The notes under the pieces were generated by a model. The model searched no databases. It saw only the letters and a list, made by a program, of their open reading frames with translations, and was not told the DNA's origin. The position numbers were made by a program, and so were the translations under genes. A DNA stretch of 64,000 bases from Paraburkholderia tuberum STM678 (GTDB lineage: Bacteria; Pseudomonadota; Gammaproteobacteria; Burkholderiales; Burkholderiaceae), in the NCBI RefSeq assembly GCF_902833905.1, contig NZ_CADFGP010000001.1, positions 124,001-188,000 of the forward strand, in the 5' to 3' direction. Positions 8,570 to 16,241 of this stretch are shown one piece after another. Each line of letters opens with the position of its first letter. Positions within the stretch are counted from its first letter, which is position 1.

Positions 8570-9586
8570 TCAAAGAATGGTCATCGTGACTGTTGCGGTT
8601 GCCTGGATCCTGCCTGCGCTCGGCGTTGCTGTTCCGACGCGCAGCACCGTCGCCTCGAGTGCAAACGGCGATTGCATCGCGCCCTGCGGTGTGTGGACGA
8701 GGGTGCTCGTCGGATCGTTGGGCCTGAAGATTGTGTTGGTTGAAACATCCCGCAAACGAATCGCGAGATGCGTCGCGCCGGTGTTCTTCAACATGCTGCT
8801 ATCTTCTGTATCGGGGGTTCCGGAAAGTACGGCAGTAATCGAAGCCGGTGGCGTGGGCCCGGTGCAGAGCACCGTAAAGTCGACTGGCTGGGTTGGCCCG
8901 CTTGTGGTCGACACATCTCTTGGGCCGAACGTGCCGAAATCGATGTTCAGTGTGCTGGTATTGACCGAGCAACTTGGAAGAACCTTGACGTTGATGCTGC
9001 CGCCCGTGATGGTCACGACCCGACTGCCGTCACCCTCGGCGACGCCGGCTCCCACGGTGTTGAGTATCACGTTGACGTTGCTTGCGATGTCGCCCGTTTT
9101 GACCAGTTCGATCTCGAATTGCGAGCCAATGCCGAAGCGCCCATACATAACCTGATCGGGTTCGCCCGCGGGAAAGGAAGGCGTAAACGGAAGTGGCGAG
9201 TTCACGCCGGTTGCACGAAGATAGGTCAAACGAAAGCCGATGCCTGGGACGTTCGTGTTATAGACGGTAGCCCCCAATACAACGGACGGCGTTGCGTTGG
9301 AATACTGTATTGATACCGTGCCCCCGTTGGTGCAGTCCGCGAAGTTCGCATAGGTCGCGTACGCCGGCGACAAGCCCGTGGCGATCACCGAGCCGACCGG
9401 TAACGCCGGATCGATCGATACCGAGCTTTCCCGGAACGGTATGTTGACCGCTAATGGTTGTCCCGCGATGTAGCCTTGAGACAGCAGTTCGGAAATTTGC
9501 GAAGGCTTCAACTGGATGCAGGTGGCGAACGCGAAATGGGGTATCGCGAAGCAAACCAGGATAAGAAAATGAATGAGTCTTTTCAT
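8570..9586 (-). CDS. Fimbrial-type adhesin with signal peptide
   Basis: Starts at MKRLIHF (CAT 9584-9586) with a clear Sec signal ending AFA-T, followed by about 170 residues of beta-rich receptor-like domain with a Cys pair (TCIQL and FADCTNGG). A C-terminal pilin domain has the typical CSVNTSTLNIDFG, a second Cys (VLCTG) and a final beta strand (TATVTMTIL) suited to donor-strand exchange. This two-domain layout is that of chaperone-usher tip adhesins. No chaperone, usher or major pilin is visible in the window. The gene follows tssA by 72 bp on the same strand and precedes the glycosyltransferase, so it appears to be carried in the T6SS operon. Confidence 0.82.
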   Translation of the reverse strand: MKRLIHFLILVCFAIPHFAFATCIQLKPSQISELLSQGYIAGQPLAVNIPFRESSVSIDPALPVGSVIATGLSPAYATYANFADCTNGGTVSIQYSNATPSVVLGATVYNTNVPGIGFRLTYLRATGVNSPLPFTPSFPAGEPDQVMYGRFGIGSQFEIELVKTGDIASNVNVILNTVGAGVAEGDGSRVVTITGGSINVKVLPSCSVNTSTLNIDFGTFGPRDVSTTSGPTQPVDFTVLCTGPTPPASITAVLSGTPDTEDSSMLKNTGATHLAIRLRDVSTNTIFRPNDPTSTLVHTPQGAMQSPFALEATVLRVGTATPSAGRIQATATVTMTIL

Positions 9587-9658
9587 TGGAAGTTGTTGGT
9601 TGAGCGGCGGACTGAATGGGCTGACAGCGGGGAAAGTCGCACATGCGCGCACGTCGCC

Positions 9659-10732
9659 TCAACTGTCGGCTACGTCCCATTTAGCGAGTAAATCGGCGGG
9701 AATGATATGGGCGAGTTCTGAAAACCGTTTGCCCACCATTCGTTCCGATTGGCGCAGCAAAACAATGACAGGACTGCTCGGTTCGTTTTGCTCGAACCAC
9801 ATGCGTGTTTCCTGAATGGCTGCGAGCGCGCTCCAGCGATCCATTGGAGAAGGCGCAGTGATTGGCAGATCGGTCGGCGCGTCGGACTGCGGTAGCGTCG
9901 CCGCAGCCACGATCGCCGCCGCCGGTCCACGCACGCTGTCGTTGTCCTGCTTGTTGTCCTGCTCGTTGACGGCTCGGGCGGGCGCTGGCGCGGACCCGCC
10001 GCCGCCCACCCGATGCTGCGCGAATGGCTCCAGCGCTCGGGACAACGCGCCGAGATCGGGCGCGTCGGCGTCGAGCATCTCATCGCACCATGCGGCAATG
10101 CGCTGCGTCAGACACTGCGCTTCGACCAGTGCGGCCATTGCCGCGTCGCGTCGGCCCCACAATTCCTTGAGCAACCGGGCGACGGATTCAGGGGCGAGCG
10201 CGTCCTTCTGGCGCGGCGTCGCGAATGATTTTTCGATATCGCGCAAATGCAGTTGAAGCCCCGCCGCCCTCGGCATCGGAATGTCGCGCGCATCGGCCAG
10301 CGTGCCATCCGGTTCGACGAGTCCGCCGATCGCGTTGGCGAACATCGCCGGGTCTCGCTCGCCTTCGAACACGGGCAGCGGGTGGAGCGCTTCGCCATAG
10401 CATTCGAGCATCGCCATCAGCAGTGCCAGTCCGTCGCGCAGGCCAGTCGCGCCGTCGAGCCGGGTTCGGCAACGCAGCAGGATTACCGCGAGGCGGAGGT
10501 CTTTTGTCCGCAGCAGCAGCGCGCGGCAGTCGCGTTCAATGTCGGCCCAATTGGCCGTTGGCGGCACGTCGACGAAGTCGCCGTACTGCGCTTCGGCGCG
10601 TGGGGCCGCGGCCGCCTGCAGCATCACGAAGGCCGGATCGTATTCGAGATCGGGACCGCAAGGCGCGTGTGCGGAGACCGGTTCGAGCAGATCGGCGTAG
10701 CGCAGCACGACGGCGGGAGCGTTGGCGTTCAT
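9659..10732 (-). CDS. tssA: T6SS assembly protein TssA
   Basis: TssA (ImpA) caps and primes T6SS tail assembly at the baseplate. The N-terminal ImpA_N domain is clear (PCGPDLEYDPAF, YGDFVDVPPTANWADIE, RDLRLAVILLRCRTRLDG-like). A Gly/Ala/Gln-rich linker (about residues 235-290) leads to a C-terminal domain ending RQSERMVGKRFSELAHI. At 357 aa it is a short-type TssA. Its ATG overlaps the tssG stop by ATGA, indicating translational coupling. Confidence 0.95.
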   Translation of the reverse strand: MNANAPAVVLRYADLLEPVSAHAPCGPDLEYDPAFVMLQAAAAPRAEAQYGDFVDVPPTANWADIERDCRALLLRTKDLRLAVILLRCRTRLDGATGLRDGLALLMAMLECYGEALHPLPVFEGERDPAMFANAIGGLVEPDGTLADARDIPMPRAAGLQLHLRDIEKSFATPRQKDALAPESVARLLKELWGRRDAAMAALVEAQCLTQRIAAWCDEMLDADAPDLGALSRALEPFAQHRVGGGGSAPAPARAVNEQDNKQDNDSVRGPAAAIVAAATLPQSDAPTDLPITAPSPMDRWSALAAIQETRMWFEQNEPSSPVIVLLRQSERMVGKRFSELAHIIPADLLAKWDVADS

Positions 10733-11802
10733 GCGAGGGAACTCCGGGGTCGGTCGTTGTACTGTTCAGGTTCGAAAACCATGCCGACGACCGGCAGGTC
10801 GTCGAGGGAATCACCGAGCCACGTCGAGTAGCCGAGTCTCTGCGACGTGCCGATGCAGGCGGGTGGCGCCGCGCGGGGGTTGACGAGCAGCTTGACCTCC
10901 CACGCGTATTCGTGGCCGACGAAGGCTCGCACCCATTCGACGAACGTCGGCAAGTCCTCGCCGTGCGGCGTGAGGCGCAAATACTGATCGAGGTCGAGCG
11001 GACCCACGACGAGCCGGAACTTGTGTTGCCGGTCGGGAATTGCCTCGCCGAGTTGGGCGCATTCACCGATGATCGCCGCGGGCCCCGGCACCCCGAGCCT
11101 CGTATGTTCCGATGCGCACAGATGGATCCAGTGCGGCACGAATTCTTCGATCGTCATCGGAACACCGAAGTAATGCGAGAGCGTCGCCGCGATGCCGTGC
11201 GGAGTCCGCGCCTCGCGCACGAGGTGCGCGGCCGCGCTGTAGCGCGAGTGCGTGGGCAGACAGGACTGCTCCGCCTCGGCCGGGTCGACGCCGATCAGAC
11301 TGGCGACGTAGAACGAAAACGTTTCGTCGCCGGCACGGTCGAGCGACGCGGTGGCTTGCCCCGATGCCCACGCGCGATAAAACTGCGACAGCGCGCGGTG
11401 ATGGAACAGATCGACCAGCCCGACGAGCGCATGATCCTGGTGGCTTTCCACACGACTGTGAGCCAGCTCCGTCATATGCAGCGGCAGCGGCCCCTGCGGC
11501 CCCCACAGGCCGAGCCCGAACAGCCGCACGTCGAGGCGACCGTCTCGCATGCCGAGCGACGCGATTTCGCGTGGCGCAAACGCCAGAGTGGGTTGCTGAC
11601 CGATCCGGAACGGCTCTTCTTGCGGCAGACTCGCGGTGCCCGGCAACGGCATCAGCGGATCGCGCGCGGCGATAGCGCGCAGCAGGCTCAGGAAGCCGGA
11701 CTGCCACGGCGTGTCCGGATCGAACCACGCGTCGAGCGATTGCGGATCGAGCGATGATCGCGTTGGCGCGACGGCGCTCGCCATTGCCCCATCCATGCTC
11801 AT
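10729..11802 (-). CDS. tssG: T6SS baseplate protein TssG
   Basis: TssG (ImpH/VasB), a baseplate wedge component that pairs with TssF. Characteristic segments are the N-terminal FLSLLRAIAARDP, a central LWGPQGPLPLHMTELA, FYRAW, and the C-terminal LPTFVEWVRAFVGHEYAW with LGYSTWLG. ATG 11802 overlaps the tssF stop as ATGA; a start 33 bp further upstream is possible but gives a longer overlap. The product from 11802 is 357 aa, normal for the family. Confidence 0.95.
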   Translation of the reverse strand: MSMDGAMASAVAPTRSSLDPQSLDAWFDPDTPWQSGFLSLLRAIAARDPLMPLPGTASLPQEEPFRIGQQPTLAFAPREIASLGMRDGRLDVRLFGLGLWGPQGPLPLHMTELAHSRVESHQDHALVGLVDLFHHRALSQFYRAWASGQATASLDRAGDETFSFYVASLIGVDPAEAEQSCLPTHSRYSAAAHLVREARTPHGIAATLSHYFGVPMTIEEFVPHWIHLCASEHTRLGVPGPAAIIGECAQLGEAIPDRQHKFRLVVGPLDLDQYLRLTPHGEDLPTFVEWVRAFVGHEYAWEVKLLVNPRAAPPACIGTSQRLGYSTWLGDSLDDLPVVGMVFEPEQYNDRPRSSLA

Positions 11803-13679
11803 ACCGCTCCGCGTCCGCCCATGCGTGGCCGCCATTGGGTGATCAGGCCACGTTGCATCGAACGAAGTTCGGTTTCGGTGAACACGTTGATCGAGACGTG
11901 GCGCGCGAGGTAATGCTCGAGCACGAGTCCGAGCAGATACGGGCTGATGCCTGAGAAGCCGGTTTCGTCGACCGTCAGTTCGCAGCGCACGCCACGCCCA
12001 TACACGAGTAGTCCGTCGCCCGGCAGACGCCGGACCACCGGTTCAGTGCGTGCGCCGACGAGTGCCTCGATCTGCCGTGCCTGTTCGCGCTCGCCTGGGG
12101 CGATGAAGAGGCCGAGCATGTTGCGCAGCGCCTGGCCGCCGTCGCCGTGGTCGAGTTCGGCGAGCGGCATGTAGTTGAAGCTCAACTGCCTGATCAGACG
12201 CCACGCCGTTTCACCGCTCGCGTACGGCGCGCGCGGCGCGCTCGGTGCATGCACGAGGCGCACGCCCTCGATCGGCACGGAGTCCGACATCGTGAGGTCG
12301 GTTTTGCCGTTACGCGGGATCAGGCGCGGCAGGTCACGGTTCGTGACCCACGCTTCGACCGACAGGTAGCGGATGTCGTCAGCGTACGGCGCCTCCGCCT
12401 GATCGACGAGCGACACGTAGACCTCGGTCCCGATATACGGCGTACGGGTGCCGTACTTGCGTGCATTGGCCGACAGCGCGCGCTGCTCGCGGCGCACCGA
12501 AAAATAGCGGCCGTGGTTGCCCACGTCGCTATGCAGCGTCTGATAAAGCGGATTGAACTCGACTTCGAGCGATGTTTGCGCTCGCTGACCGAATACGCGC
12601 GACACCGAAAAAATCTCGTAGTCGAGCGGCCGGGTGCGGTCGGCGAGCAGATGAAAATCGGTTTGCGCGCGATTGATTTCGACGCGGTCGGTGCGCTTGC
12701 GAAACAGGTTGATGACCGGCGTACAGAACAGCAGGAAACGCGCTGCGTCGACGTGCGCGGCCAGCTCTTCCGGCAGGCGGTCGAGCAGCAGCACGACCTC
12801 GGCCTCCTTGCTGTCCACGCGCGCGAGACCCGCCGCGAGCTGCGTCAGCGCAAAGAAATAGAAGCGCTGGCGGCATGCGAAGTATTCCTGAAGCAGGTTG
12901 TGGCCGTGAAACGTATTCCACGTGAGCGGCAGCAGACCCTGTTGCGCTTGCAGACCTTCAAATTCGACCGGTGTTTTCGCGACCACGTGCCCTTCGTCTC
13001 TCGACGCGCCGTACGCGCGCACGACGGAGGCGACGCTACCGGCGTGGATCAGCTCGAACAGATGCGAAGCGATACGTTCGTCGCCACCGATGTAAATGGG
13101 CAGCCGGTCGAAGTCTGTCATCTGGTTGAACTTCACTTCGCCTGTTGTGCGCAGGCGCAGCCGTAACGCGCCGCGCAATTGCAGGTGCGGCAACAGATGG
13201 CGATCGGTGTCGGGGATATCCGGCGGCACGGCGCTGAGCCGGGCTTCAGCGATCTCGATAGGCCATAGCGTGACGTCCTGGCTGCTGCGGAATTCGCACG
13301 CGGTTTGCTCGCCGGGCGGGATCGCCGAGCGCAGCATGCTTTGCCGGGGCACCTTCAGCCCTCTCGTGAAATCGCCTTCGCGCAGGCTCGGACGCAACTG
13401 CGCGACGGCGATCGACGGCGTCGGCGCGACATAGTTCGGATAGACCACTTCGAGCAGGCGCTGCGTAAAGCGCGGAAATTCGGCGTCGAGTTTGATCTGC
13501 GTGCGCGCCGACATGAAGCAAAACGCCTCGATGAGCCGCTCCACGTAGGGGTCGGCAACGTCGATGCCCTCCATGCCGAGGCGGCGCGCGATTTTCGGGT
13601 GCTGGGCGGCGAACTCGCCGGCCATTTCCCGCATGTAGGTCAGTTCGCGGCTGTAGTAGTCGAGAAATCGTGGGTCCAT
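11799..13679 (-). CDS. tssF: T6SS baseplate protein TssF
   Basis: TssF (ImpG/VasA), the large T6SS baseplate wedge subunit, 626 aa as expected. The N-terminus MDPRFLDYYSRELTYMREM and the following FAAQHPKIARRLGM with DPYVERLIEAFCFM are diagnostic. Later conserved stretches are FNPLYQ, SVEAWVTNRDLP, and the C-terminal LGLVLEHYLARHVSIN. It begins one base after the tssE stop and ends overlapping tssG. Confidence 0.96.
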   Translation of the reverse strand: MDPRFLDYYSRELTYMREMAGEFAAQHPKIARRLGMEGIDVADPYVERLIEAFCFMSARTQIKLDAEFPRFTQRLLEVVYPNYVAPTPSIAVAQLRPSLREGDFTRGLKVPRQSMLRSAIPPGEQTACEFRSSQDVTLWPIEIAEARLSAVPPDIPDTDRHLLPHLQLRGALRLRLRTTGEVKFNQMTDFDRLPIYIGGDERIASHLFELIHAGSVASVVRAYGASRDEGHVVAKTPVEFEGLQAQQGLLPLTWNTFHGHNLLQEYFACRQRFYFFALTQLAAGLARVDSKEAEVVLLLDRLPEELAAHVDAARFLLFCTPVINLFRKRTDRVEINRAQTDFHLLADRTRPLDYEIFSVSRVFGQRAQTSLEVEFNPLYQTLHSDVGNHGRYFSVRREQRALSANARKYGTRTPYIGTEVYVSLVDQAEAPYADDIRYLSVEAWVTNRDLPRLIPRNGKTDLTMSDSVPIEGVRLVHAPSAPRAPYASGETAWRLIRQLSFNYMPLAELDHGDGGQALRNMLGLFIAPGEREQARQIEALVGARTEPVVRRLPGDGLLVYGRGVRCELTVDETGFSGISPYLLGLVLEHYLARHVSINVFTETELRSMQRGLITQWRPRMGGRGAV

Positions 13680-13680
13680 G

Positions 13681-14199
13681 TCAACTTCCCTTGCCGGAGC
13701 CCAGCTCGAACGTGACGTGATTCATTTCGATGTCGAATGCACTCTGGATGCGAAATTCCAGTGGATAGGGCGACCAGCGCATGAGGCCATGAATCTCGAA
13801 CTCGAGCTGGTTGTAGCGTACCGGGTTCTTGCTATTGAGCGGCCGGATGCGCAGCGACTCCGGAATCAGCCGCGGCTCGAAGCGAACGATCGCGTTGCGG
13901 ACCATCTTCTCGACGGTTTCCCAGTTGCGACTGGTGAGGTAGCTACCGGACAACGCGGGAATGCCGTAATTGACGACCGACGCGGCTAGCATGGGGTAGC
14001 GCGCGATGTCCATTTCGTCGTCCAGGTTCGTCGTGTTGAGCAGCAGGCCGAGATCACGCTGGATGATGCGGCGCATGCCTTCGCTGTTGGGCGCATAGGC
14101 CTCGGGCCGCTCGCTGCGCCGCGCGGGCGCATCGTCGAGCAGGCGGTCGATCAGCGACGGCATGTAGGCTTGCCGGTGTCGCGCGTCGGAGGTGGTCAT
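13681..14199 (-). CDS. tssE: T6SS baseplate protein TssE (gp25-like)
   Basis: 172-aa gp25/lysozyme-like baseplate component that links the wedge to the sheath. Conserved features are SLIDRLLDD near the N-terminus, IQRDLGLLLNTT, YPMLAASVVNYGIPALSG, and a C-terminal VRYNQLEFEIHGLM. ATG 14199 overlaps the tagJ stop as ATGA. An in-frame start 27 bp upstream would enlarge the overlap and is less likely. Confidence 0.95.
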   Translation of the reverse strand: MTTSDARHRQAYMPSLIDRLLDDAPARRSERPEAYAPNSEGMRRIIQRDLGLLLNTTNLDDEMDIARYPMLAASVVNYGIPALSGSYLTSRNWETVEKMVRNAIVRFEPRLIPESLRIRPLNSKNPVRYNQLEFEIHGLMRWSPYPLEFRIQSAFDIEMNHVTFELGSGKGS

Positions 14200-15032
14200 A
14201 CGTGCTCGTCGTGATTGAACCGGCATTCGCCGATGTCGAGCAGGCCGACGGCGCCCTTGTCGGTGCTCCAGGTTTTCTGGCCGAGCGCGATCACGCCGGT
14301 TTCCCCTACGTCTTTCCAGGTTGTTTCGCGCGAGAGCCGGGCGGCGGCGGGACCACTTTCCGAGCCTGGATAGCGCACCGGCAGGTAGCCGCGCAGGATA
14401 GTCGCGTCGCGTAGGCCCACGACGGCCGAGCGCCAGACGAGGTCGGTCAGCGCGGTGACCGGACCGAGTGTCAGCGATTTCATCGAGTCGAACGGCACCC
14501 AGCGATACCCGCCCGCTACGGTCAGCTCACACACGGGGCCCAGCCGGCTATCGCTATCGGTCAGCCACTCGAATGCGCCGATCTGCGTGCTGTCGCCGCG
14601 CGTGGCCGGCGCGGCGTTCAACGCGGCGCCGCGCAGTTCGTCGGCGGCGGCGAGGTTGCCCTCGCCCAGCTTGACGTTGGCTTGGAGCAGCGATTTCACC
14701 CACTCGGGCAGCGGATTGATCTCGCCCGGCGCGCGCTGACCCGCGAACACCTCGGCGCGGAACATCTCGCTGCGAATCAGCCCGCGATACATCTGGGCGC
14801 GCGATGTGCCTTCCGGCTCTAGCGTGGCCCAGGTTTGCAGCTGCTGTAACGCGCGTTTCCATTCACCGTCGAGGCACAACAGCTCGAACAACAGCCAGCG
14901 TTCGCGCACGTTCGACGGATGCTTGCGCACGTTGTCGATGGTTTGCTCCTTGAGTTCGCAGTAAGTCTGCGCGTCGAGCAGGCTGCGAAGTGTTGGCGTC
15001 TCCGACTTGGGCAGGTTAGCGGTTATTTTCAT
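14196..15032 (-). CDS. tagJ: T6SS accessory protein TagJ (ImpE family)
   Basis: ImpE/TagJ family protein, an accessory factor that binds sheath protein TssB in T6SS loci. Visible hallmarks are an N-terminal helical solenoid region (RERWLLFELLCLDGEWKRAL, QLQTWATLEP) and a C-terminal domain with WLTDSDSRLGPVCEL, YRWVPFDSMKSL, LTDLVWRSAVV and LPVRYPGSE. Two starts are possible, ATG 15032 (chosen) or ATG 15059. Both overlap the upstream gene, and neither has a strong Shine-Dalgarno. Confidence 0.88.
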   Translation of the reverse strand: MKITANLPKSETPTLRSLLDAQTYCELKEQTIDNVRKHPSNVRERWLLFELLCLDGEWKRALQQLQTWATLEPEGTSRAQMYRGLIRSEMFRAEVFAGQRAPGEINPLPEWVKSLLQANVKLGEGNLAAADELRGAALNAAPATRGDSTQIGAFEWLTDSDSRLGPVCELTVAGGYRWVPFDSMKSLTLGPVTALTDLVWRSAVVGLRDATILRGYLPVRYPGSESGPAAARLSRETTWKDVGETGVIALGQKTWSTDKGAVGLLDIGECRFNHDEHV

Positions 15033-15930
15033 CTGAAAATTCAGGCTCTTCGTATTCAATCGATTCAGGCATGGCGATGTGGCTGTCCATACTGATCATG
15101 TGATGTTCTTCGCGCGCAAGCTGCGCGGTTCTGCTCGCACGGTGCGCGGGAATTCCGCGCGGCGCGAGTAGCGCGAGGATCTCGTGCGTTTCGTCCGACT
15201 CGAAAATCTGCTCGGCACTGAACGAGTCAAGGCTATCGAGCAGGGTGTCGATGTTCTTCCCCTTCGTCAGCAGGTCGAACACCGACGCTTCAGCACGCGA
15301 CGGATCGACAAGCTCGGCGAACGGATCGTGAGGTGAGCCGATGATCGACCCGCCGTGATCTTCGGCCGACGCCTTGGGCTCGTGCGCGTTGCCGCTCTCC
15401 TGGCTCAACAGCGCGTGACGATATTCCAGCGTGAGCGCGGCGAGCGGGTCCGCTGCGTCGATGTCGGCTGCCAGAAGCTTTGCCATGCCGTCGTGTGCGC
15501 CGGGTTCCGCTGGATTCGGTTCGCGCCGCAACTGCAGCGGATCGTCCTCGTCGGCGAGTGCGATCAGGTCGCTGAAGTCATCCGGCTGCATGAGCACGGG
15601 CTCGATCCGGTCCGCCGGAGAATTCACGCTCGACGGTGGTGCCTGGACAAAGTCTCCGGACGCATTCGCTATTTCGAGAGGCGGGTTCCGTGATAAATCG
15701 GGCATAGGCTGAAGGTCGGTATGCGCGCTCGGCCCAGCGCGAGGCGAACCCTCCACGCCGGCGTGACTGTTCTCGCCTACGAAGGCCCGCTGGCTTGCCT
15801 CACTCATTTCCGACAGATCGATTCGCGAAACGGTTGGGGCGAGCCGGAAAGACTGGATCGTTCGTGCGAAGGTCCTGAGCGCGCTTGCCTCGAAGGGCGA
15901 ATGGTCCCAGCGTGCGTGATATCCAGTCAT
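15016..15930 (-). CDS. T6SS-associated TagK-type protein
   Basis: First gene of the minus-strand T6SS operon. The N-terminal 200 residues are acidic and low in conservation. The C-terminal part carries DPFAELVDPS and then SVFDLLTKGKNIDTLLDSL with SAEQIFE, which I recognise as the TagK domain that accompanies some Burkholderia T6SS loci. No signal peptide or membrane span is visible, so it is presumably cytoplasmic. ATG 15930 is preferred over the TTG at 15948. It overlaps the start of tagJ. Its biochemical role is not established as far as I know. Confidence 0.68.
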   Translation of the reverse strand: MTGYHARWDHSPFEASALRTFARTIQSFRLAPTVSRIDLSEMSEASQRAFVGENSHAGVEGSPRAGPSAHTDLQPMPDLSRNPPLEIANASGDFVQAPPSSVNSPADRIEPVLMQPDDFSDLIALADEDDPLQLRREPNPAEPGAHDGMAKLLAADIDAADPLAALTLEYRHALLSQESGNAHEPKASAEDHGGSIIGSPHDPFAELVDPSRAEASVFDLLTKGKNIDTLLDSLDSFSAEQIFESDETHEILALLAPRGIPAHRASRTAQLAREEHHMISMDSHIAMPESIEYEEPEFSDENNR

Positions 15931-16241
15931 GGCCTGACCGGTATGCAACGGCGAATGAGATTTGCCTGGAAAGCGCGCATTTGTAAAAACTCTCTCGCCG
16001 CAGAAATAAAAAAATCACCAACTGAAAATGCGGGTTGGCGCGTGGAAGATATGAATGCTACTTCGCGCTCCTCGAGCGGAATATGGGCGACGGCCCAAAT
16101 ACACACAGCGATCGACCGGCTATCCTTTGTCGCTCGATCAGTCTGGCCGGCGCGCTTTGTCGGATACCTGCCCGCGGAGCGCGGGATGCCGACGCGAGGC
16201 CACGCCTTTCCGCTACAAACATCTTTACCTGCAACGTCATC
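15931..16241. promoter_or_regulatory. Divergent promoter region tagK / clpV
   Basis: About 310 bp separate the divergent starts of tagK and clpV, so both T6SS promoters should lie here. An A-rich patch (about 16000-16020) is the only visibly AT-rich segment and is the likeliest promoter site for the tagK side. I could not recognise a convincing sigma-54 (GG-N10-GC) element or a clean sigma-70 hexamer pair. Confidence 0.5.

Noticed and set aside
15931..16241. A sigma-54 promoter between tagK and clpV
   Set aside because: I could not find a convincing GG-N10-GC element on either strand.
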